In this document: positions 31,954 to 44,202 of the stretch, one piece after another
Layout of the letters: every line of letters begins with the position of its first letter
Position numbering within the stretch: position 1 is the first letter of the stretch
NCBI GenBank assembly: GCA_037952775.1
Contig: JBANAY010000003.1
Span: 29,326,001 to 29,390,000, forward strand
Origin: Clonostachys chloroleuca
Lineage: Eukaryota; Ascomycota; Sordariomycetes; Hypocreales; Bionectriaceae
DNA length: 64,000 bases
Reading direction: 5' to 3'
The notes under the pieces: model-generated
What the model was told of the DNA's origin: nothing
What the model saw: the letters and a program-made list of their open reading frames with translations, nothing else
Database searches by the model: none
Position numbers and translations under genes: made by a program

Positions 31954-33700
31954 TTAGTGTTTGCCAAATGCTGGAGACGTCTGGTCGAGATTGGCCAGAG
32001 GGGGGATGGCGCGAGGTCGATCGAGGATGCTAGTGTCAGCCTGTTCCTGTTCTACTTCTGAGGCAAGGCCAGGTGCTGCACTGGTAGTCGCCACGGTTGT
32101 ACTGGCATCGTGTTTCCTAGGAGTGGATTGTGTCACGTCTCTTAAGCCTTGTGAGGTGTTCTTGAGCTCGTAATGGCTGTCGCCGGTATCAACGATCGGC
32201 TTTCCTACCGAGCCGAGGCCAATGTTGGCCAGGTTCGATTCCTGGTAAGATGGAGGTTGGCGTGCAGGCTCTGAATACTTATGGGTGTGCTCCTTTGCGA
32301 TTCCGCCAGCCGTGGTCGAAGGGTTGGACAATGGATCGGTAAATTTGCCTGCGCCTGCAGGCTTGCTGCCGGAGAGATTCATCCTCCCTGCGTCTTTGTG
32401 CGAATGGGCAGCGGTGGTATCGTGGCTGGGCCGAGTCTTCTGGTCAAGATCTTGGCCAACAGTGCGGCTTGCCTTGTCGGAGGGCTTTCCAACAGTTTTC
32501 TTGGCCGCCTCCATCAAGGCGTCGGCATGTTCATCTGTGGCCTGAGATGGACTGGTTCCGCCTTGCACGAGCCCCCCGGCACGTCTCTTGGCATCTGCGG
32601 CAGTCTGCTGAGTCGCAGTTGAGAGTTCGGCAGCCTTGTCCTTTCCAGCCTGGGCAAGTGCCTGGGAGCTCTCCAAAGCTGCGTTGCTCATGTCTGCAGT
32701 GCGAGCCTTGGCAGCTTCGAGGACTTCGCGGCCCTGGCGAGATGTAACGAGGGGGCTGCATAGAGCGCGGTGATGCCTAGGAGGACTAATCCGAATGGCG
32801 AGACGATTTTCACGAGCCAGTACAAAGTGGCCAGAGCAATGAAAGCCTGCGTGTCAATTAGCCAATGCTCAATTCCTGAGGTCCTGGCAGTCAGGCAAAC
32901 GTACTCCGAAGGTCCTTCCCAAGTTTTCGCCGAGGACGATTCTCTGGGCCTCGACAACAAGGAACTGCACAAGATCGTGGATATCTTTAAGTGTGTCGTT
33001 GAGGACTGGCTCTGGGATCTTCTTGTACTCGGCTGGGCGGAGACGGGCGAGAATTGTGTTACGAGTGAATGAGCGATGGGCGTACTCAACAGTCGCGGCC
33101 ACTGGATGCAACATGGTCAGTGTACACTCCTTTGAATACCATTATTGGCAGTTGGTGCATACCTCCAAGAACCGTAGCTCCCGCCTTGAGAGCTGTTTGA
33201 GTAAGGGGCAGGTAGTGTGCTCCGCAGAGGAGGCTCATGATACCAACGTACGAGCCGAGGGTGCGGACTGGATCTTCCCACTATTATGAATCGTAAGCTA
33301 ATGCCGCGAACTCAACAGTAAGCTATTGGGATATCTCACGCTGGTGTACTTGTAGAGGCTGTCTGGATTGACTGCTCCTAGAACGATTAGTACATTTGCC
33401 TCAAACATCATATCATCCAGCTGGGATTCTGCGCACCCATTTGTTTCAATGTGCTTGTGCGTTGTTGATCGGCATATTTCTCCTCTCCGGGTACATTGTG
33501 CACTGCCTTTCGGGGCACGGAGAAGGACTGGGACTGGGAAGAAAATGCCTGGGCGGGAGTCGAGGTGGCTGGAGTATCAAGTCAGCCAGTGCAATTGATT
33601 TGGCTGCGTGTGTAATCTACTCACCATCTGAAGCTTTGCTATCCACTGGAGGGAAATCTTTAGGCTCCACGGGGAAAGCAGTATTTGATAAATTAGCCAT
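31954..33700 (-). CDS. RTN1: reticulon-like ER membrane protein
   Basis: Five exons on the minus strand (33700-33625, 33377-33340, 33280-33163, 33101-32905, from 32846 on). The N-terminus MANLSNTAFPVEPKDFPPVD is followed by SLYKYTSWEDPVRTLGSYVG, the typical fungal reticulon entry, then two long hydrophobic hairpins around GIMSLLCGAHYLPLTQTALK and AFIALATLYWLVKIVSPFGL. The long hydrophilic Ala/Ser/Thr-rich tail of about 240 residues is usual for fungal reticulons. Reticulons wedge into and curve ER tubules. Oddity: in the minus-strand run of five C near 32755 the frame changes; six C would carry the reading straight into the tail (starting TADMSNAALESSQ). For a conserved housekeeping gene this is more likely an assembly homopolymer error than decay. 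Confidence 0.8.
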
Positions 33701-35109
33701 GATTGCGGTGATCTCAATTGAAATGGAGACGTCGTGTGTGTGGTCAAAGTTGCCCCTTGTTGAGTAAGATGCACTGGATGGTGATGCTAACTGCAACTGC
33801 TGATACAACTTTCACGGTTTCTCCGATGCATTTAATAGCCATCTTCTTGTCCAAGCTCTGTTATGAGCACACCACTTGACGTAATTCCAAACAGGTTTGA
33901 GCGTTTGGCAAACATGGACCAACGACGTAAAGGCAGGCGATCACGATTTCCATGTCGTCATCCAAAAGCATATCCACGATTGGTCTTGACTAGTCAGCAT
34001 TCATCGGCGGCATTGGCCAATCAAGTCACGGCTTGCAGGGCCAGAGTGTCTTGGTTTGTTTTAGATATCCGCCAAGCAATTCGGCCTTCCGGCAGGGCGG
34101 GTCATAAACCAGGTCTGGGCAGGCATTAGAGCACAGACGTGGAGTATTTCGTCCGCGATGATGCAGTCTGACAGAGACATAGACGGTGCTCCTCCCTTGA
34201 GGCAGCCAGCTCTGTCATGATGACCGCATCAGCCAGGCAATCCGTAACACCAACCCAGGCTCACCTCTAATACAAACGTTTGATTCCCCTCTTTCGACAT
34301 AGGCTTCCAGAGCAAAAGAAATACCTCCCTCTTCTTTATTACTTACAAGCGTAAGCCCCTATAGCTATGTAAGAACGTAACAAATCCCCTTCTGTGTGTT
34401 ATAACGCCATCAATGACAAAATTGGCATGGCATCATTCAAGACTTGTCGCCGTCAATGATAAGATTATTAGCGCAAGACCAGAGCACGCAAAGTTTGGCG
34501 ATACTAATCTAAGAGACGTTATACAGCCTTTGCCCATAGCATGGCAAATCATTATGATAAGTGAACATGGAAGCAGATCCAAAACGACCGTTAACACCGA
34601 CAAACACACTTGCCCGTTCTCGTCCAGCTCTAACCCGCTCGGTTCCGAACCAATTGAAGCACTCCAAGCAATTCCAACCTGCTGATATCTGGCTTAGAAT
34701 CTTTTGTGAATCAACGACGCTGCAGCAGATATTGACCGGACATGTTATCCATGAAAAGTAAATTTAGATTGTTTTTCATTCCAGCATCATCATCGCGGTC
34801 CTTGATTCTGCCGAATCCAGCCGAGGATTCTTCTAATAGTCGGTACTTAGCCGCTAGTTGAGATCAGGCGGCGAGAAACCCTTGCTGTGCTCTCAAAGCC
34901 TCGTCTAAGTGGCCCTAATAATATGAAGATGTAATATATGCGGATGAGAGTTAAATACAAAGAAGAAAAAGAAATTCCAAATCCCATATCTCAACGCAAT
35001 GAGTAGGAGGTGTAATAGGTACACGTTTAATAGACCTCTATATTACATGTCTACCGATCTAGCAATCCCAGTATTTAAGAAGCGAATAGCGCTAACCCCA
35101 TGAGTACAG
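33701..35109. other. intergenic, no gene recognised
   Basis: 33701-33810 is probably the reticulon 5' leader. 33860-34760 has only short chance frames. 34900-35100 is AT-rich and ends in a branch-site/acceptor-like GCTAACCCCATGAGTACAG, which belongs to the CHAT remnant. Confidence 0.4.
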
Positions 35110-36277
35110 GAAGTACGCCAGCTTCCTGGATTTGAGGACTTCCTACTACCTCCATCCGAGGATGAAATTCTATCTACAGCAATCTATGGACCCATCATTC
35201 TACTTCTAATAAACCGTGAACGGTGCGACACCGTGCTAATCAAACAAATAGGGCTTGCAACACTGCCCCTTCCTGGCTTAATATATGAAGACATTCCCGA
35301 CATCAAAGCTGCCATGTTCGATCCAATGGTTCTCGAATGGTTATGGGGCACTATAGCTAACCCAGTGTTTGACGTGTTAGAATTCACAGAGACGCCTACT
35401 GACGCGGACTGGCCTCACATTTGGTGGATCCCCACAGACATCCTCAAGGGATTGCCTATTCACGCAGCCGGCTATCCCCATCAAGGATCGAGCAACACTA
35501 TGATTGATCGAGTGATTTCCTCCTACAGCTCGTCGGTCATGTCGTTGATTCAGGCTCGGAAAAAACAATCAGATAGTATCCGATAGTGATCGAACAGCAA
35601 ACAAAGCCGAACATGGAGGAGTAGCTGTCCTCATTGGGACACAAAATCTGCCCTTTGCCCCAGAGGTCAACCAACTAGAAGACATATGCAAAAGCATGGA
35701 GCTACAAACTCTAAGCCCTCTACAGGGTATGGAAGCAGCCCTATCTGCATTGGAAAGATGCCGCGTGTTTCACTTTGCAGGGCATGGCAAAGCCAACCTT
35801 GTTGACCCATTGCAGAGTTGTTTGGTACTGACTGATGGGACTCTGACAGTCGATCAATTATTCGACTCTAACATTAACCAACAAAAACCTTTTCTCGCGT
35901 ATCTTTCGGCCTGTGGAACAGGCCAGATATCACACCATAGTCCCATTGACGAGTCTATCCATACGATGAGTGCTTTCGAGCTTGCTGGTTTCCAAAACGC
36001 CGTGGGCACACTCTGGAATGTCGAAGATGGTGTGTGCCAAAGTGTGGCAATTGACACCTGTACATGGATCAAGGATAAGCAATGGGCTAGGGGATCTGTG
36101 GCCGAGGGACTGCATCATGCATTAAGAAGTCTTCGTAATAGGTGGTTGTGGGATAGGGAGGAGTATAGCAGAGGCAAAGCTTCTGCCGATAATAGGGCTA
36201 AGGTAGTTTCAGAGCCCTCTATCCGGGAAGTATCCAGAGACATTGAGCTCTGCGATCAGGAACAGCAGGTATATTAG
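35110..36277 (+). pseudogene. CHAT-domain (caspase-like) protein, 5'-truncated and frameshifted
   Basis: Coding begins directly after an intron-like 3' end (branch GCTAAC, acceptor TACAG at 35109) with EVRQLPGFEDFLLPPSEDEI. It runs to 35586, then continues in another frame from about 35570 to the stop at 36277. The second part has the CHAT catalytic pair: RVFHFAGHGKANL (His) and LAYLSACGTGQI (Cys), plus GFQNAVGTLWNV. CHAT proteins are clan CD peptidase relatives, usually C-terminal to TPR repeats in fungi. Here any TPR part is missing and a frameshift splits the domain, so the locus is probably dead although both catalytic motifs survive. The missing upstream exon is not within the preceding 1 kb as far as I can see. 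Confidence 0.75.
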
Positions 36278-36524
36278 ATACTATATATCCATTACCGGTT
36301 GAGTTCTGTGCAGACTAATTTCCAGGCAATAAAAGAATACTGTTACTGTCTTCCACTTTCATTATCGGCATTTATCTAACTATGATAAGTATAGCATAAA
36401 GTATCGCAATGTACAGAGACTGCAGCACACCAAATCTGCTCGATAACACAAATACTATGTCAATCTGAGAAACCCGCAACTATATACCCATCTCATGTAC
36501 CCTCTGCTATAACTCGTACATAGT

Positions 36525-37963
36525 TCAAGCACGGATCTGAATCTCAATAAAGTTATGCAACGATCCTGGAACCAGCGAAGTATATGTTATCTCCAACCTC
36601 TCGTCAACCTTTGCCAAGAGCCCCTTCCAGTCGACAATGCTACGCTCCAGCGAATTGAAGGCATTCAGCATCTGGAAATCAGCCGCACCCATTATGCGCG
36701 CAAGTGTATTGAAGGGAAGCTGGGTAATATCCGGCGGCGCAATGGCTTCCACAAGGAGGAGGCGTGAGCCAGACTCGAGGTGTGTAACCAAGTGCTTCAG
36801 GATCTGCGCCGCGTACTTGTCAGGCCAATCGTGTAGAATGGTCTTTAGTATGTACACGTCGCCCTTGGTCTTCTGGGGCTCGAAGAAATTGTGCGGCTCA
36901 AAACTGATTCGGTTCCGTTTATCCTCTGGAATGCGCTCCGTGAACGAGGCTTCCACTTCAGGGAGGTCTTGCACAACATACTTTTTCAAGTTGGGGAACG
37001 CCTCAGTGAGGACAAGAGCATCGTGGCCGCCCGAGCCACCAATCTATGAATGTTAGAATAATCTCGTCTACAATAGGAGAAGGCTAACCCACATCAACAA
37101 CCGTCACATCTCCAAGCTTGGGCCAGTCATAGCCAGTCTTCAACAAATCCTCAACCTTGATGGCCGACGCAGAAGCAGCAGCCTTCATGCTCGCAGCAAA
37201 CTCGTCAGCTCTCCAGCCTTTGGGCTTCCCCTCGACATCACGGGCCATGTAGTCCCAAAAGTTCTCAGGTTTGTCAAGCTTGTCCACGTTGGCTGTGCTA
37301 AACCCGCTCTCTGCAGGTTCCTCGCTAGGGTGCTCCTTGCCGGCGCTGAACTTGCGGAAGGACTCGGGCATATGAACTGCACCGGGTCGAGCTTCTTCAA
37401 AGTTGTGGCGAATCCAAGATCTGAGGAGAGGGTTCTTGGCCGGCGCGGCCGAGATGGACGTGTGCACAACGCTGTCTGGCTTATCAGGCGCGGGAGCGAA
37501 AATGCGGTTGGTCGTGGCGTACTTGAGGATACGGCGGACCAGGCTCTCTGGCAGGTTTACTTTAGTGGCGATTTCAGAGTAAGTCGCCGAGCCTCCTAAG
37601 GGAATAGCGTCCCAGAAATTAAATTGATTTAGGATATCAATCGCGGTAGCATCATAATTGAGCTGTCTCAAAGGTCAACTGATGTTTTGGAAGAGTACAA
37701 ACAGAACCAGGGTCACCAACCAAGATGGGGACCAGGAAGTTTGAGTCCATCGGTCCCAAGGCGAGCCGCTGCAAGTCGGCCACGGCGTCAAGGAGCGTCA
37801 TACGAATGCCCATCAGTTCTGGCATCTTGGGGTAGTCGGCAAGACCATCCTCGGCGAACGAGGGCGCCGGGAAACCATCTTGCTCAAGCTTGGCAGCGAG
37901 TGCGTTTGCGGTTTGGGAGATGGTCTCCGCCAGACTCTTTAGAGATGGTGACTGATTAGCCAT
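36525..37963 (-). CDS. SAM-dependent O-methyltransferase (plant COMT-like, fungal)
   Basis: Three exons on the minus strand (37963-37721, 37662-37093, 37043-36525) give 443 aa. The second intron works with donor GTGGGT, which restores the SAM-binding glycine motif VVDIGGSGGHDAL across the junction. The N-terminal part is a winged-helix dimerisation domain (LPESLVRRILKYATTNRIF). The methyltransferase core continues with VQDLPEVEAS, DVYILKTILHDWPD with the catalytic-base His before Asp-Trp, and LLLVEAIAPPD. Such enzymes methylate phenolic hydroxyls of secondary metabolites (OmtA/OmtB-type). The substrate is unknown and no synthase gene is adjacent. No breaks. It is divergent from the Smi1 gene. 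Confidence 0.88.
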
Positions 37964-38787
37964 GATGGTGTAGAAAGACTCGGGTGTTTCTTGAGCAGGA
38001 CAATGGATGAAGAAAGCTTGTGACTACCAACCCCTCTTATAGTTGGCCCTCTTGGACATTGGACAGACAGGCTTGTTTCGATATTCTTGGCACGTTGCAT
38101 TACCGCCCCCACTGCCCTACAGACAACAGTCAGCACTAGTCGCCATCTGGTCGTGATCTGACTGAACCTCTTCACCCCTCAATCCTTCCTTTGTCGTCGA
38201 TAGGTGATTTTGGCTTACTTATTCAAGCAGTGGAATGTCACCATCTGAACCAGCTCGAATCCTCTGTACCTGAGAGGGTTACAATCACCGCTCAGGGAGA
38301 AGGACTAGCTCTCCTTTCTCAATCTTTCATCACTCTGCCTATTAGCAGGAGAGTTCGAAGACTGGTGGGGATCGAGGTGGATTTGGAAAAGCGGTCATTG
38401 AATAACAGTACCTGAGACCCTAGGGCTGACAAAACGCGCCACTTACGGATGTTCCAAGTCACATTCCTGAAACGCCCAGGAATCTCACGTGCAAGCTTCA
38501 TATAATAGCCAACCAGCAAACCTATTGATAATTACGGTACTCAGCCCACAAGCTCTAGGCTCCAACTCGCAACGGTCAGCGTAAGAAAGCTTCTATTGAA
38601 GCCATGCCGAAGAGTGAAGCTTTCTCATGTTCCACTCTGATTTATGGTGCTTAGTTTCATGGTATTTTCTTTGGGCATCTTAGGTCACGTGGTTGCGTTT
38701 GCCGGCATCCGCGTCGTGAAGCGGGTCTAAAAGAGATTCACGCTCTTCACAATTTCGCAGACGACTCTATTTTGAGAAGACGACGGA
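37964..38787. other. divergent promoter region
   Basis: About 820 bp between the O-methyltransferase and Smi1-family starts. No gene is supported; it probably carries both promoters. Confidence 0.5.
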
Positions 38788-40382
38788 ATGGCCACAGTAT
38801 CATACATTGACCAAGCCCACCACGGCGAGAGTGGCTACTTTATAAGGCACAACATCCCCGATTTAGTGTCTTCATTGTTGGAGCCCGTCAATGCCACCGA
38901 GGGTTTGCGCAAAATCAGCCGCCTGGCCCAACTCCTTCTCCTGTCTAACCAAATTGACCAAGCCTATGCACTCCTCTGTGCCATATATGAACACCAGGAT
39001 GCCATACTACCGCCGTCTTCCTATAGCAACCATGCGTTGCAGATGGGAACTCGGCCGTTTAGCCATTTCTGGGAGGCCTACCCGACATATGCCTACCCCG
39101 GAAAGGCACCAGAGAAGCCCGAGGATCCGGGCGCTGTGTCCGCTCGGAGAAAGTCCCAGCGGTGGCACGAGTACCGCGAATGCACCCGCACTGGCTGGAT
39201 GCTCGAGCACTGCAACTTGCCCGAGCCGGCAGACCCACACAAATGGCGGGAGACGGACGACGAGCCCATGATTGCAATGTGTGCGCGGCTGCTGGCGAAG
39301 GACAAGACGCCGGGCCAGTACCCCAGCGAGCAGAAGATGCGAGAAGCTCTCGATGCGGCGAAGAAGCTGTACGCACGTCCCCAGGTTCCAATCACGGAGT
39401 GGAAATTCAAATGGGACGGAAACAAGACCGTAAGAAGACACTCTTACCTACTCTATCGGAGGTTGGTTGTAGAGCTGGCCATCAGGCTTGGAGAGCTTGA
39501 GACTGCTGCCGAAATCCTGTCTATGGGACTCAGGCTCGATGGTTTCAATGATGTTGATGGAGGCCAGTTGGACCGGTATCTAGTGCTGCCGGGAATTTAC
39601 GACGTCCTGCCTCTCTTGGCCAAGAGAGGGAAGGAAGGCAGTCCGTTTTACATTGAAACAGAGGACGCTGACACCATGGTCAAAGACGTCAAGGCGGCCT
39701 TGGAGTTGCGTGCGCGAGAAGGACGGCAATGGTCACTTGCGCCGGAAAAGGTTGGCTGGAAAGAGTTGCTGGATAGACTTGCCAAGGGGGCATGGGCAGT
39801 GAATCGCACAGAGTATGAAGGGCAAGGTCTCACTTGCGCCGAGGACATTCTGCATTCCCCGGCGACAGAGGAGGAAATCGCAGAGGCCGAGGCCAAGGTT
39901 GGCGAACTGCCACCCGATTTCAAGGAGATGGTCCGCATCGCAAATGGGTAAGTCTTCACTGTCTCAACATTCCTTTGTCTGCAAATTTGGGCTTGCTGAC
40001 CCTCACTAGCTTCTATGGAGGCTGGCACTTCCTCGGCGGCGGCATCAACGGTCTTGAGGACATTGATCTGGCCGATGACGATGTGGAGAATTTCATGTGG
40101 TCCATGTCCCTTGAACTTGACGAGGATGTTTATTCCAAAGTCATTGCCCTCTCGCCCGCAACAGAGTGCGATGGATATATGCATTTCATGATCTCGCCGG
40201 CGTATTGGCGAAACCCGGGCAGTGGCGAGAACTTCAAGGACGGACAATATCCTTACTGGCAGTGGGCCTCTTGGCTATGTTCTGATGATGTCTGGTACAG
40301 CTTCCGCGACTGGGTTGCCGGCGAAGTCGAGCGCGTTGAGGCAATGGTGAAAAAGGGGCGGACCATGGAGGATGATGAATAA
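38788..40382 (+). CDS. Smi1/Knr4 (SUKH-1) family protein
   Basis: Two exons, 38788-39947 and 40010-40382, with a 62-nt GTAAGT...TAG intron, give 510 aa. The C-terminal 170 residues form a Smi1/Knr4 (SUKH) domain: ATEEEIAEAEAKVGELPPDF then KEMVRIANGFYGGWHFLGGG, with the acidic LEDIDLADDD and the YPYWQWASWL end. The N-terminal 340 residues are helical and unrecognised, perhaps TPR-like (LAQLLLLSNQIDQAYALLCA). In yeast Knr4/Smi1 is a disordered-region-bearing hub that coordinates cell-wall integrity signalling. Bacterial SUKH proteins are often toxin-immunity factors. High GC, no breaks. The next gene follows on the same strand after 180 bp. Confidence 0.82.
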
Positions 40383-40562
40383 GTAAGACACGGGGTTGTC
40401 AACATTGAACTGTTCAGACGGGCTGCCGGGTGATCACGTGACCATGTATGCCTCAGTGTCTTGGCGTTATGACGTCGTCGAATACATTCGGTTGGAGCTT
40501 CAGATGAATACACTCTGCTTTGCTTGCCCTTTTGCTCACAGCCATCAGTCGCGGTTGTCTCA

Positions 40563-41549
40563 ATGGCAGACTTTACAGCGCGCCGACGACATAATATTAA
40601 ACAAAACGAGCTTCTTCTCGACCGAATACAACCTCTAATCACCAATATTGAGCCTCGACCTTCCGAGCCCAACACCAGCAGCAAGAGCATCAAACGGAAA
40701 GCCGGTTCAAGTCGTGCCCCTACGAGACAGTCCAAACGCATAGCCACGGCAAGCGCAAGGCCGGTTTACAACGAGGATCAGCAAGTTGGGACATCTACGT
40801 CGCGCGGGAAAGCAAAGACGAGCCGAGCTTCCAGCACCAAGCGAGCTCCCCCAGCATCAGATCCAGGCCCTAGGCAAGACGCCGAACCGTCCAAGGATGT
40901 CGAAGCCATTGTAGCTGGATGGACTGCGTGGACAGCTGAAGCCGAGGAGCCTTCCCGTGACGACGCTGGTATGTTTCATTTCGAGTCGCATCCCGATTTC
41001 CGTCCGAACAAATCGCCCGAGGAGATCATCCGCGAGGGAAGCTTCGGTGGCTCCTACTGGCGACCGCTGTTTTCAAAGCGTCTGCGCATCACGGTACAGG
41101 ACGATTGGAGGGAACTGCCAGCATCATGGACAGCCGGGCTGGACGTGGACACATATCTCACCAATGCCGCATACAACCCCGAGGTGAACAAGTACGGCGT
41201 TGCCTGTGGGCAAAGCATTGAGGAATGGGAGGCAGCTGGCTGGATCGCCCATGAGCACGATGTCCGCGGCTGGTTCCAATGGTACTGTCGCTTCTGGATG
41301 GGCCGCCGTTGCGCCGATGACGGGCGACAGATCAGCCGCTGGAAGAAATGCGTAGGGGAGACGGGCCGTTGGCGACGGACCCTACTTAAGAAGTACTTGG
41401 CATTGGGAATACGCAGCGTGTTCACTGATGAAGACGACGATGACGATGGTGTTGGTGATGTGAGCCCTGTAGTGCACCAGACATGCCACCACTGGGCCTA
41501 TGAGGTTCGCCAGGACGCGCTGGAACAATTCTGGGCAGAGGGAAAATGA
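40563..41549 (+). CDS. conserved fungal protein of unknown function
   Basis: Single exon. I choose ATG 40563 (MADFTARRRHNIKQNELLLD) over an upstream in-frame ATG at 40524, giving 328 aa. The first 120 residues are basic, Ser/Lys/Arg-rich and probably disordered, with nuclear-localisation-like KRKAGSSRAPTRQSKR. The rest is a compact aromatic-rich domain with GSFGGSYWRPLFSKRL, DDWRELPASWTAGLDVDTYL, GWFQWYCRFWMGRRC and VVHQTCHHWAYEVRQ. I recall closely similar hypothetical proteins in many ascomycetes without assigned function. The Trp/Arg-rich core and basic tail would fit a nuclear role, but that is inference. An acidic run (DEDDDDDGVGD) lies near the C-terminus. Confidence 0.75.
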   Translation: MADFTARRRHNIKQNELLLDRIQPLITNIEPRPSEPNTSSKSIKRKAGSSRAPTRQSKRIATASARPVYNEDQQVGTSTSRGKAKTSRASSTKRAPPASDPGPRQDAEPSKDVEAIVAGWTAWTAEAEEPSRDDAGMFHFESHPDFRPNKSPEEIIREGSFGGSYWRPLFSKRLRITVQDDWRELPASWTAGLDVDTYLTNAAYNPEVNKYGVACGQSIEEWEAAGWIAHEHDVRGWFQWYCRFWMGRRCADDGRQISRWKKCVGETGRWRRTLLKKYLALGIRSVFTDEDDDDDGVGDVSPVVHQTCHHWAYEVRQDALEQFWAEGK

Positions 41550-41932
41550 AAATAGAAACAGAACGCGGTCGACGCGTCATGATATGTTTATCTGTAAATG
41601 TCGCCTGTCCTTGGCGCGTGAGCTTCTTGGAGAGTAGGCTACCCTATAGTCCGTCTGTGTAAACGATGCATCAACTATCGCCGTTGTAAAAGTCGCCATT
41701 GTAAACGGTCCACGACACGACTAATAACACCTGAAATCAATCAGATATTTATTTTTTGAGAATGAATAGGTTAGAACAGGTGCATATACATGCAATGCCC
41801 TACAAATAGTGGCAAGAGACTGCTTAACTAAACTTCTCCCGAAACACCGCTGCTTTGAACGCATGGATAGTTTCAGGCTAGACCTCGTCCGCCTTCTTAG
41901 GGCGATCTTTAGGACTACAAAGTCCCATTACC
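41550..41932. other. convergent intergenic
   Basis: 380 bp of 3' flanks between the conserved protein and the GH12 gene. Nothing else seen. Confidence 0.5.
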
Positions 41933-43022
41933 TCAGACCTGGATGTCCAGAGCAACAGTGGCATCCATGTGAGAATTACCATAGAAGACCTCTACACCGC
42001 AGTTGCCTATGTTGAGGTACTCCTCCTTGCCGGCATAGCCCTTCTCCACCATCGTGTCCAGCCAGACCTTCAAATCACCGCTAAACTCGCCCTCAAAGGG
42101 TGTGTCGGGGATCATGCTTCGTACAGTCTGGCCGGAACCCGTGTTCTTGCCCTGATACATCTTCCATGTCGTGCCGTACATGTCAAAGGTGGCGGCAGGG
42201 CCGTCAGCATAGCCGATTGGAACCTGCCCGCCCCAAATCTTCAGGAAAAGCATGAACTCATTGCTGCTTGGTTCTTCGCCTGCGCCGAGGACAGGAGATG
42301 TGATGAAGTCGTAAATGTTGGCGCCTGCAAGAGGGTCATGGTTAGTATCGCAGAGCCTTAAACGTTATGCCAGAGTTGGTCTCACCCTTGAACTCCCCGT
42401 CAATCGTACGCGACCACTTGTAGTAAGCAGGGATAGCTTTGACCTCGGAGAGACGCTTCTTCAGGTTCTTTCTAATACCAATGTTCGAGTAGCCCTTGCA
42501 GATGTCGTTTGTGTCGGCAACGTTCTCGATATTCGTGGTGCTGGTCCAATCAACCAGGTACGTCTTGTCGGATGTTTGCAGAACCTTGTTGTAGTTGGTA
42601 CATTGCGTCCCGACCATTCGGTTGGAGTTATACATCGAGTTAGCGACTGTCCAGGGCAAGCCCGGCATGATGAGACGATCGTCGTTTCCGCATTGCTCTT
42701 TCGCTGCGATGTTGACGTTCACCTCCGTAGCATCTGCATATGGGGAGGAGGCGGTGGAACTAGGCAATGAATCGTTGACCTGAGCTGATGATTGACTCTT
42801 GGCCTCAGCACTGGACGGTTGCTGCTCCGGAGCTGAGCTAGCCTTGGTCGCTGATGTGAGAGAGGTCGAGGTCGTCAGGGGCGTGGAGAGGCTGGAGACG
42901 GGTGTCGGGGCTCCAGTTACCGTCACATACTCCGTAACTGTCACGGCTGGGTTGCAGCTTCTAGCTGCGTGGGCTGTGATGGGTCCTAGACAAAGGGCAA
43001 AAAGGAATGCGTGCTGATACAT
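41933..43022 (-). CDS. secreted GH12 endoglucanase/xyloglucanase-like glycoside hydrolase
   Basis: Two exons on the minus strand (43022-42386, 42324-41933) with a 61-nt GTGAGA...GCAG intron give 342 aa. A signal peptide (MYQHAFLFALCLGPITAHA) and a Ser/Thr-rich linker of about 80 residues precede the catalytic domain. That domain shows the GH12 layout: GTQCTNYNKVLQTSDKTYLV, the nucleophile-bearing SSNEFMLFLKIWGGQVPIGY, then ATFDMYGTTWKMYQG, and the acid/base region GNCGVEVFYGNSHMDATVAL. GH12 enzymes are jelly-roll retaining glucanases acting on beta-glucan or xyloglucan outside the cell. The N-terminal placement of the linker, without a CBM1, is unusual. Intact; family fit is good but sequence is divergent. 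Confidence 0.75.
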
Positions 43023-44202
43023 GGCTCAATTAAAGTCTCGAAGCAACAAATGCTAATGGTCCCATCCAGAAAAGAGCTCGTGAATGTTCAGCACTTTATC
43101 TACTGATCGACAACGGCAACTGTATGACAGTAGTTCATGGATCGGAAATTTCGGAACTATTTGTGTTTCATGTCCAAATTACCTAGGCGCGGCGATGAAA
43201 CAATCTTACAGTTTTCAAGGTTTCCGTTGGTTCAAATATGAAAATCCTCGTGGACCGTGCGGCTTACTCGATCTCGATAGGAAGGTATACTCCGTACTGC
43301 CATGTAACAATGAGATGTGGACTGTTGATGTTGTTTTAACTTTTACAACACCTTTTTAAGTCTTCCATGATTGAAACCAAGCATCCAGTATATATTGTGC
43401 AAATAAGTAGACTGCTTAAAGCTTAACCTCATAGCCTGGTAACCACCCGGGGCCCTCAAGCTCCATGGATGCTTTTTATCAACTATAAGTACCACCCTGC
43501 ATTTTCCTAACATGGTATAGGTGCTTTGAATCTCGCTACAAGCAAGTAGCAGGGATCGCGGTGCGAACGAGGCCCCTGTCAAAGACACAACCTTCATCAA
43601 TTTATCAATCTTCCGTGGACTACCGAAGCTCCGCGGGGGTTTAGTGCCTCGCGAAATCAGGCAGTTCCATCTGAGAATTATTGTTGTCTACATTTTATAG
43701 ATGGCAATTAGGAATTGGCAGCATAAGAACAGACACTTGCATGTCGTAACTTACAAGTTACAATGCCTTATTCTATGCTAATCGCCAGGTTATGCCCCAA
43801 CGAATCTAGTGCATTCTTTAATTATACGTACTGTGTGCCTTCTGCCGATTCTCGTCTCTATCCCACAGTATCTACTTGATTCAGCCTGACGCGAATCAGT
43901 GAGTAGTAAATCTGATATTTGGGAGATAGTTTCTGATTTCCGGTTTTCAAAAGCTAGGCGATTTACAACCGTACTACGGACCTCTGCGATGATCCGCGGA
44001 AGTTCGAAGAAAGGAGCTAGGCATAGATCCGTCCGAGTAAGATAAGCATTGGTTTAACTGTTTTGAAGCATAGAGGGAGCAATTGACTTGTCGCACGAAT
44101 ACAAATAGCTTAACAAAAGCTACCATAACTGGGACTCGCCGAGTATCATGCATACCTTCTTCCCTTCATGGCATACTTTATCAGCTAGCCAAGATACCCT
44201 AA
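43023..44202. other. intergenic, no gene recognised
   Basis: About 1.2 kb, AT-rich towards 43680-44160. Open frames at 43084-43359 (+) and 43343-43600 (-) show no likeness to known proteins. Confidence 0.45.

Noticed and set aside
32200..32260. tRNA-like B-box (GGTTCGATTCC)
   Set aside because: It lies inside the reticulon coding tail and no A-box or acceptor stem fits.
40524..40562. Upstream ATG for the conserved protein
   Set aside because: The ATG at 40563 begins the conserved-looking basic N-terminus; the extra 13 residues look like leader sequence.
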